Below the pieces are notes generated by a model. That model made no database searches. It had not been told where the DNA came from and saw nothing but the letters and a program-made list of their open reading frames with translations. Shown piece by piece: positions 58,394 to 64,000 of a stretch of DNA of 64,000 bases. Within the stretch, counting starts at the first letter, position 1. Each line of letters begins with the position of its first letter. The DNA lies in NCBI GenBank assembly GCA_002255955.1, contig NKIM01000004.1:141899-205898 (forward strand), given 5' to 3'. The translations under genes were made by a program, and so were the position numbers. This DNA is from Burkholderiales bacterium PBB2 (GTDB lineage: Bacteria > Pseudomonadota > Gammaproteobacteria > Burkholderiales > Burkholderiaceae_C).

Positions 58394-58666
58394 ATGAGCA
58401 TGAAGAAGACCGACCTCGACCGCCTTGCCGGCATCAAACTGGACAGCCAGATGCGCGGTGCCGCGATCCCCGGTCGCTTCGGCAAGCAGGCCGCCCAGCT
58501 GCCCGACCGCAAGGAGCAACGTCGCCTCGACGCGGCCGCCGGCCTGGTGCCTTTTGCCTGCAAGCTGCCCGCTGCCCTGACCCAGCAGCTGCGCGAACGC
58601 GCGGCCAGCCACGAGGGCGGCATCAACGGCCTGGTGGCCGAGCTGCTGCAGAAATCGCTGGCTTGA
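58394..58666 (+). CDS. Small conserved protein with possible ribbon-helix-helix C-terminus
   Basis: 90 residues, charged, no signal peptide. The C-terminal half (PFACKLPAALTQQLRERAASH, then NGLVAELLQKSLA) resembles a ribbon-helix-helix or small helical DNA-binding unit. No family named with confidence. Start at MSMKKTDL chosen; an upstream in-frame read-through has no signal. It diverges from yaeQ. Confidence 0.55.
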   Translation: MSMKKTDLDRLAGIKLDSQMRGAAIPGRFGKQAAQLPDRKEQRRLDAAAGLVPFACKLPAALTQQLRERAASHEGGINGLVAELLQKSLA

Positions 58667-58894
58667 AGCGTGGAGCGGATGCCCGGGGCGGCGTCCGTAC
58701 CCGGCCTGATCCCCGGCCATGCGCAGCCATGGCATGATGGCCGCCGTCGCGCGCCGGGCCTGGCCCCTTCGCGCCGGCCGGTTTGCTTTGCTGTTTGTTC
58801 TGTTCTTCTTCCTCACTTCTTTGCTTTGTTGCATGCGCCGGGTTCATCACACCGAGCCCGGCGGCTGTCCCGCCATCGAAAAAGAGACATTGCC

Positions 58895-59566
58895 ATGAAA
58901 CGTTTCATCATCTCCCTGGCCGCTGTGGCCCTGATGCCCGCCTTCGCGCAGACCGCCAACCCCGGTGCCAAGGTCGACCCCAAGAACAACAAGGTCAGCC
59001 GCCCCGTGGTGGAGAAGCCCAAGGTCAAGCTGCTCAGCCGCGATGAGCTGCGCAAGTGCATGGACCTGAGCGATGCCAACAACGTCGAAGCCGATGCGGT
59101 GAAGGCCGACCAGAACACCTACAAGGAAACCGCTGCGGCCCTCAAGGCCGAGCGTGATGCGCTGCAAAAGGCCGACGAAGCCGCCGGCGTGGCCCTGTCG
59201 GAAATGAAGGCCGAGCGCGAAGCCATCCTGAAGGAATTCGAGAACATCAAGGCCTACGCCGAGAACAAGGATCCGCGCCCGGACCCGGAAGTGCTGGCCG
59301 CTCGCAACAAGGCCTACCAGGAACGCGCCAAGGCCTTTGACGCCCGCGTGACCGGCATCAACGAAAACAACGCCAAGAGCAACGAAGCCCGCAAGGCCTT
59401 CGGCACCAAGGTCGATGCGCTGAACGCCAGCTTCAAGGCCCTGGAAGAGCGCCAGGAAGCCCATCTCGACAAGGTCGACACCTGGAAGCAGGAATGCGGC
59501 AACAAGCAGTACGACGAAGAAGACGAAAAGGCCATCAAGAAGGAACGCGCTGCCGCAGGCAAGTGA
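58895..59566 (+). CDS. Secreted Lys/Glu-rich coiled-coil protein, function unknown
   Basis: 223 residues. Signal peptide MKRFIISLAAVALMPAFA (cleavage near AFA-QT). The mature part is strongly helical and charged (KETAAALKAERDALQKADEAA, RNKAYQERAKAFDARVTG), with cysteines in RKCMDL and KQECGN that could form a disulfide. Resembles periplasmic coiled-coil proteins of unknown role in Burkholderiales. Terminator follows at 59604. Confidence 0.7.
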   Translation: MKRFIISLAAVALMPAFAQTANPGAKVDPKNNKVSRPVVEKPKVKLLSRDELRKCMDLSDANNVEADAVKADQNTYKETAAALKAERDALQKADEAAGVALSEMKAEREAILKEFENIKAYAENKDPRPDPEVLAARNKAYQERAKAFDARVTGINENNAKSNEARKAFGTKVDALNASFKALEERQEAHLDKVDTWKQECGNKQYDEEDEKAIKKERAAAGK

Positions 59567-59603
59567 TGCCTGCCCTCGGCTGAGTTCGCTCACCCTGCGC
59601 CCG

Positions 59604-59642
59604 AGGCGCCAGGCTCACCGGCTTGGCGCCTTTTGTGTTTTT
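59604..59642 (+). terminator. Rho-independent terminator after the coiled-coil gene
   Basis: Stem AGGCGCCA (59604-59611) with TGGCGCCT (59624-59631), 12-nt loop, followed by a T-rich tract (TTTTGTGTTTTT). Confidence 0.8.
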
Positions 59643-59706
59643 GGCTCCTGCGTTGAAGCCTGCCTGTGCAGGCGGCGCGCGGAGCGCCCCCCTGGAGTAC
59701 CTCCCT

Positions 59707-61764
59707 GTGTCTGCTGCCACCCCCAACCCCCTGCTTCAAGACTGGACCGGCCCCTTCGGTCTGCCGCCGTTTGCGGCCATCGAAGCGGCCCATTTTTCGC
59801 CCGCCTTCGAGCAGGCCCTGGCCGAGCATCGCGCCGAGCTCGACGCCATCGCGGCGCAGAGCGAGGCGCCCAGCTTCGCCAACACCCTGGCCGCCTTCGA
59901 CCGCAGCGGCCGCCTGCTGACGCGCTTGGAGCATTTGTTCTATTCCCTGGCGGCTTCGGCGTCCTCGCCCGAGATCCAGGCGGTGCAGCGCGCCCTGGCC
60001 GCGCCCCTGGCGGCGCACAACAACGCGGTTTATATGCACGCTGGCCTGTTTCAACGCGTGCATGCCGTTTACGAGCAGCGCGCCTCGATGGGCTTGAGCG
60101 CCGAACAGCTGCGCCTGCTGGAGCGTGTGCATCTGGACTTTGTGCGTGCGGGCGCCCAACTGGCCCCCGAGGCGCAAGCGCGTTATGCCCAGGTCATGGA
60201 GCGCCTGGCCGAGCTCAACACCCAGTTCGGCCAGAACGTGCTGGCCGACGAAAGTGGCTTCCGCTTGGAGCTGCGCAGCGAGGAGGAGCTGGCGGGTTTG
60301 CCGGCCTTCGTGCGTGCCGCAGCGGCCCAGGCGGCCGCCGAGCGCGGCCTGGAGGCCGGCGTTCATGTGATCACGCTGTCGCGCTCGCACATCGTGCCCT
60401 TCCTGACCTTCAGCGAACGGCGTGATTTGCGTGAGCAAGCTTGGCGCGCCTGGGTGGGCCGGGGTGAGAAGGCCGGCGCCAGCGACAACCGCGCGATTGC
60501 GCAGGAGATCCTGAGCCTGCGCCAGGAGCAGGCCCGTCTGCATGGCCATGCCTGCTACGCCGACTTTGCCCTGGCCGACACCATGGCCGGCTCGCGCGAG
60601 GCGGTGCTGGGCCTGCTCAACCAGGTTTGGGAGCCGGCCAAGGCGGCCGCCGAGGGCGAGCGCCAGGCCCTGGAGGGCATGATGGCCTCGCTGGACCACC
60701 ATGTCCCACTGGAAGCCTGGGACTGGCGCTTTTACGCCGAAAAGGTGCGCAAGGCGCGCTATGACTTGGAAGAGGCGGAGGTCAAGCCCTACTTCCCGCT
60801 CGATGCCATGGTGCAGGCCTTGTTCGACTGCGCCCAGCGCCTCTTCGGCCTGCGCTTTGTGCATCGCCCCGAGGTGGCCGGCTACCACGCCGACGTGCAG
60901 GTCTACGAGGTGCGCAATGCCGATGACAGCCTGCGTGGCGTCTTCCTGCATGACAACTTTGCCCGCCCCACCAAGCGCAGCGGCGCCTGGATGAATGCCA
61001 TGCGCTGGCAGGCGCGCAACGGAATGGACTGCGTGCCCATCATCCTGAACAACAACAACTTCGCCAAGGGGGCACCGGGTGAGCCGACGCTCTTGAGCTT
61101 CGACGATGCCCGCACCCTGTTCCATGAGTTCGGCCATGGTCTTCACGGCCTGCTGTCCGAGGTGGAGTTCGAGCGCCTCTCGGGCACGCAGGTGCTGCGC
61201 GATTTCGTCGAGCTGCCCTCGCAGATCTTCGAGCATTGGATGAGCGAGCCCGAGGTGCTGAAGAAGCACGCCCGCCACTACCAAAGTGGCGAGCCCATCC
61301 CCGACAGCCTGCTGGCCAAGCTCAAGGCGGCCGAGCTGTTCAACCAGGGTTTTGAAACCGTGCGCTACACCGCCAGCGCCCTGGTCGACCTGGCCGTGCA
61401 TTCGCGCAGCGAGGCCGAAGGCCCGGATGTGGTGGCCTTCGAGGCCGAGTGCATGGCGGCCTACGGTTTGCCGGCCGCTGTGGGCATGAACCACCGCCTG
61501 ACGCATTTCCAGCACCTGTTCTCAGGCGCCAGCTACGCCGCCGGCTACTACGTGTACATGTGGGCGGAAGTGCTGGACTGCGATGGCTTCGAGGCCTTTG
61601 TCGAGGCCGGCAGCGCCTTCCATGCGCCGACCGCCGAGCGCCTGCGCCGCTGCATTTTGTCCAGTGGCAACAGCCAGGAGCCTGGTGCGGCCTTCCGCGC
61701 TTTCCGTGGCCGCGATCCGGTGGTGCAGCCCATGCTCAAGAGCCGCGGCCTGCTGTCGGCTTGA
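59707..61764 (+). CDS. prlC: Oligopeptidase A-type M3 metallopeptidase
   Basis: 685 residues. Zinc motif HEFGH at 473-477 (TLFHEFGHGLHGLLS), with the third ligand expected in the ELPSQIFEHWM helix. Start is a GTG at 59707 (VSAATPNPLL), 9-10 nt after GGAG; an ATG at 59623 would add 28 unrelated residues and include the terminator area. Degrades short peptides, including cleaved signal peptides, in the cytosol. Confidence 0.94.
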   Translation: MSAATPNPLLQDWTGPFGLPPFAAIEAAHFSPAFEQALAEHRAELDAIAAQSEAPSFANTLAAFDRSGRLLTRLEHLFYSLAASASSPEIQAVQRALAAPLAAHNNAVYMHAGLFQRVHAVYEQRASMGLSAEQLRLLERVHLDFVRAGAQLAPEAQARYAQVMERLAELNTQFGQNVLADESGFRLELRSEEELAGLPAFVRAAAAQAAAERGLEAGVHVITLSRSHIVPFLTFSERRDLREQAWRAWVGRGEKAGASDNRAIAQEILSLRQEQARLHGHACYADFALADTMAGSREAVLGLLNQVWEPAKAAAEGERQALEGMMASLDHHVPLEAWDWRFYAEKVRKARYDLEEAEVKPYFPLDAMVQALFDCAQRLFGLRFVHRPEVAGYHADVQVYEVRNADDSLRGVFLHDNFARPTKRSGAWMNAMRWQARNGMDCVPIILNNNNFAKGAPGEPTLLSFDDARTLFHEFGHGLHGLLSEVEFERLSGTQVLRDFVELPSQIFEHWMSEPEVLKKHARHYQSGEPIPDSLLAKLKAAELFNQGFETVRYTASALVDLAVHSRSEAEGPDVVAFEAECMAAYGLPAAVGMNHRLTHFQHLFSGASYAAGYYVYMWAEVLDCDGFEAFVEAGSAFHAPTAERLRRCILSSGNSQEPGAAFRAFRGRDPVVQPMLKSRGLLSA

Positions 61765-61789
61765 GGAGGAGCTGGAGCAGAAGCAGAGC

Positions 61790-62293
61790 TTACTGACCCG
61801 GCGCCTTCAGCCGGGCCAGAAACTGGTCCAGGCCGGCGTGGAAGGCTTTGAAGTCCACCGGTTTGGTCCAGTACTCGGCGAATCCCGCCGCCTGTGCGCG
61901 CCGCAGGTCGTCCGGCATGGCGCTGGCCGAAAGGGCGATGCAGGGAATGGAGGCCGTGGCCGGGTCGGCACGCAGCGCCTCCAGCACCTGGAAGCCATTC
62001 ATATCGGGCAGTTCCAGGTCGAGCAGGATCAGGTCCGGGCGCAGGCCGGCGGCCCGAGCCAGGCCTTGCTGTCCGTCGCCTGCCAGGCTCAGCTGCCAGG
62101 CCGGGCGAAGAGCGACCAATTCCTGGATCACCAGCTGATTGACGGGGTTGTCTTCGATGTACAGCAGCTGGGCCTGTGCAGGCGCCGTGTGGCTGCGCTC
62201 GGCTGCGTCGCTGGCCGCAGCTGCGGCAGGGCTGCGTGCGGAGGCCGGCAGGCTGCTCAGGAACTCCGGACTTTGGCTGGACAGCGTGAACAT
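61790..62293 (-). CDS. Stand-alone response regulator receiver protein
   Basis: 167 residues. An Ala/Ser-rich N-terminal 40 residues, then a single receiver domain: LLYIEDNPVNQLVIQELV (acidic pocket), phospho-acceptor Asp in PDLILLDLELPDMNG, Ser/Thr in IALSASAM and Lys in YWTKPVD. No output domain. It resembles receivers split off hybrid kinases (CheY-like) and may accept phosphate from one of the orphan kinases of this window. Convergent with prlC. Confidence 0.88.
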   Translation of the reverse strand: MFTLSSQSPEFLSSLPASARSPAAAAASDAAERSHTAPAQAQLLYIEDNPVNQLVIQELVALRPAWQLSLAGDGQQGLARAAGLRPDLILLDLELPDMNGFQVLEALRADPATASIPCIALSASAMPDDLRRAQAAGFAEYWTKPVDFKAFHAGLDQFLARLKAPGQ

Positions 62294-62424
62294 AGCGTTA
62301 CAGTCTACGGCGCTCCTGTGACAGTCAATTTGACTTGGATTCAGTCTGTTGAAAACTGTTCACGGGACTTGCCCGGGCTTGACGGCGTGCTCGTTTTTGG
62401 ATTCATAACCTTGGTTTTCCTCGC

Positions 62425-63231
62425 ATGACTTCTGCTGCTGCATCCGCATCGCCTCGCAGTGATGAGGGGCCGGTCGCCCTGGTCACCGGCGCCGGCTCGG
62501 GCATTGGCCGCGCGGTGGCGCTGGCCTTGCTGGGTGCGGGCTACCGGGTGGCCCTGCTGGGTCGCCGGGCGGAGGCCTTGGCCGAGACGGCCGTGCTGGG
62601 CGGTGTCGATCCGCTGCAGCCGGTCTCCTTGGATCGGGTGCTGGTGCTGCCCACGGATGTCAGCCGGCCGGAGGCCGTCAGCGCAGCCTTCGAAGGCTTG
62701 CGCCAGCATTGGGGGCGTTTGGACCTGCTGTTCAACAACGCTGGCATCGGCGCGCCGGCCGTGCCCATCGACGAGCTCAGCTTCGAGCAGTGGCGCTCCG
62801 TCCTGGACGTCAATTTGAGCGGCGCCTTTTTGTGCGCCCAGGCCGCGTTCAGGCTGATGAAGCAGCAAGAGCCGCGCGGCGGCCGCATCATCAACAACGG
62901 CTCCATCTCGGCCCATGCGCCGCGCCCCAACTCGGCCCCCTACACCGCCACCAAGCATGCGATCACCGGCCTGACCAAGTCCTTGTCTCTGGACGGCCGG
63001 GCCTTCGACATCGCCTGTGGCCAGATCGACATCGGCAATGCCCTGACCGAGATGGCCCAGCCCATGACCCGGGGCGTACCCCAGGCCAATGGCAGCATTG
63101 CGGTGGAGGCGACCATGGACGTGGCCCATGTGGCCAGCGCGGTGCTCTACATGGCCAGCCTGCCGCTGTCCGCCAATGTCCAGACCCTGACCGTCATGGC
63201 CACCACCATGCCTTTTGTCGGCCGGGGTTGA
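62425..63231 (+). CDS. Classical short-chain dehydrogenase/reductase
   Basis: 268 residues. Rossmann motif [18 protein letters not shown], catalytic Ser ([10 protein letters not shown]) and intact Tyr-x3-Lys in [10 protein letters not shown]. It is a functional-looking SDR with normal active site, unlike the SDR at 28.4 kb. Substrate unknown. Its stop is 53 bp before the small membrane gene. Confidence 0.9.
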   Translation: MTSAAASASPRSDEGPVALVTGAGSGIGRAVALALLGAGYRVALLGRRAEALAETAVLGGVDPLQPVSLDRVLVLPTDVSRPEAVSAAFEGLRQHWGRLDLLFNNAGIGAPAVPIDELSFEQWRSVLDVNLSGAFLCAQAAFRLMKQQEPRGGRIINNGSISAHAPRPNSAPYTATKHAITGLTKSLSLDGRAFDIACGQIDIGNALTEMAQPMTRGVPQANGSIAVEATMDVAHVASAVLYMASLPLSANVQTLTVMATTMPFVGRG

Positions 63232-63284
63232 AATGCGTTTCAATGGCCCGATCTGAACTTTTTGTCGTGTCCTGAAAGGCTGCC

Positions 63285-63563
63285 GTGCTGTCTGCACTCT
63301 TTAACTTGCTCTTCCGCCTGGTCTTGGCGGTGGCCACCGTGGTGCTGGTGCTCAGCCTGATGGCCGTGGCTCTGGTGTCAGTCGTGGGCCTGCTGCTCTG
63401 GAGCCTGCTGCGCGGCCGCAAGCCGGTGATCGACATGGGTCGTTTCCAGCGCGCCCGCCAGGCCCGCCCCGGTTTCGGTGCTCGCCGCCCGGCTCAGCCC
63501 ATGGGCGAGGTGGTCGACGTCGAAGTCCGCGAAGTCAGCCCGAGCAGCCCGCGCTTGCCTTGA
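63285..63563 (+). CDS. Small two-helix membrane protein, function unknown
   Basis: 92 residues from a GTG start behind GAAAGG. A long hydrophobic region (LFNLLFRLVLAVATVVLVLS through VVGLLLWSLL) then a basic, Arg/Pro-rich cytosolic tail. No family recognised. Confidence 0.6.
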   Translation: MLSALFNLLFRLVLAVATVVLVLSLMAVALVSVVGLLLWSLLRGRKPVIDMGRFQRARQARPGFGARRPAQPMGEVVDVEVREVSPSSPRLP

Positions 63564-63674
63564 GCGGCCGAGCGGCCGGCGCTTGGCTGCGGACTGCATA
63601 TGGCGGACTCCGCTGTCTTGATTGAGCGTTCTCGCTGCGGTGGCCCGGCCCGCCGCCGGGCTCATGGTTCGCGG

Positions 63675-63693
63675 GTCGGCTCTGCGAGCCGAC
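63675..63693. repeat. 8-bp hairpin in the repeat-rich region
   Basis: GTCGGCTC and its complement GAGCCGAC separated by TGC. No T-run follows. Confidence 0.6.
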
Positions 63694-63836
63694 TCCCCTC
63701 GGTGCTCACTGCGCGGCTCAGCGGCGCCAAACTCCCCCCGTTCGCTGCGCTCACTGTGGTCAAACAGTGGCGCCGAGTCAGCGCTTGAAGCGCGCGAGTA
63801 CGCGCGCCTGAGCCGCTCCGCTGCGCCCTCGGCCGC

Positions 63837-63957
63837 GCACAAATCGCCCGTCGGCAGGCCAAGCCACCTCCGGTTGTGGCGTGTTCTATCGGTGATGGGG
63901 CCCATCGATCGCGATGCAAGCGCCCTGCAGCCCGGGCCGCTGCCGGGCGATTTGTGC
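63837..63957. repeat. 14-bp inverted repeat pair, 93 bp apart
   Basis: GCACAAATCGCCCG at 63837-63850 and its exact complement CGGGCGATTTGTGC at 63944-63957; partial similarity continues inward (GGCAG/CTGCC). The pair could be the ends of a small element or a large stem-loop. Confidence 0.6.
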
Positions 63958-64000
63958 AGGGCCGAGCAGCACAGCGCCTCGGGGCGCGCGCGTACCCGCG

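Larger units (their letters stand above)
63564..64000. other. Gene-free repeat-rich end of the window
   Basis: 437 bp without a supported gene. It is unusually rich in symmetric elements: hairpin GTCGGCTC-TGC-GAGCCGAC (63675-63693), CACTG...CAGTG near 63748-63770, and a 14-bp inverted repeat pair (63837 and 63944). It resembles dispersed intergenic repeat elements of Betaproteobacteria, or may flank an RNA or mobile locus beyond the window; which cannot be decided here. Confidence 0.5.

Noticed and set aside
63600..63788. A 62-codon frame in the right-end repeat region
   Set aside because: Composition follows the repeats and there is no ribosome-binding site or homology signal.

Overview
The window is GC-rich DNA from a betaproteobacterium. 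Gene content and order (lptF-lptG beside pepA-holC, ribF-ileS-lspA, yajQ beside murB, a PrsK/PrsR two-component pair) point to Burkholderiales, most like the Roseateles/Pelomonas/Paucibacter group; the species cannot be named from sequence alone. No rRNA, tRNA, CRISPR array, insertion sequence or prophage was recognised. It reads as a dense, ordinary chromosome with one specialised theme: envelope, exopolysaccharide and signal transduction.

Layout. 1-3.6 kb (minus): lptF, lptG, a short CbiX-type chelatase and cysB (cut by the window edge), a tightly overlapping run. 3.6-6.9 kb (plus): pepA, holC and a branched-chain amino acid binding protein. 7.4-17.3 kb (plus): the most distinctive block, with an EPS-initiating sugar transferase, the PEP-CTERM histidine kinase PrsK and its sigma54-dependent regulator PrsR, an acyltransferase joined to a PilZ domain, a secreted trypsin-like protease, a sugar epimerase and a glycosyltransferase. 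17.4-31.6 kb: housekeeping and transport genes (YbaK, DUF1289, a DsbA-like isomerase, an MHS transporter, a nitronate monooxygenase-like enzyme, an ABC binding protein, two EamA transporters, an SDR with an altered active site, a CsgG-like secreted protein) plus a sensor kinase and a diguanylate cyclase. 31.6-42.1 kb (minus): two more kinases, a DUF2189 membrane protein, lspA, ileS, ribF and an RsuA-type pseudouridine synthase. 42.3-47.5 kb: an isoaspartyl peptidase, then a PEP-CTERM surface protein and the large TPR protein PrsT. 47.6-57.5 kb: a retropepsin-like protease, yajQ, murB, a hybrid kinase paired with a molybdopterin-fold periplasmic protein, argG, a GNAT-DUF924 fusion and a prolyl oligopeptidase. 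57.6-64 kb: yaeQ, small proteins, the M3 peptidase prlC, a lone receiver protein, a second SDR and a repeat-rich gene-free end.

How it fits together. The 7.4-17.3 kb block and the 43.4-47.5 kb pair look like two parts of one PEP-CTERM/exosortase envelope programme: PrsK senses, PrsR switches on sigma54 promoters, the sugar transferase and glycosyltransferase make polymer, PrsT helps organise it, and the PEP-CTERM protein is the sorted cargo. The exosortase and most EPS polymerisation and export genes are not in the window. C-di-GMP links run through it: a GGDEF cyclase, a PilZ acyltransferase and YajQ. The most interesting single observation is that the PEP-CTERM cargo carries a Cys motif and a Gln-containing motif resembling those of bacterial thioester adhesin domains.
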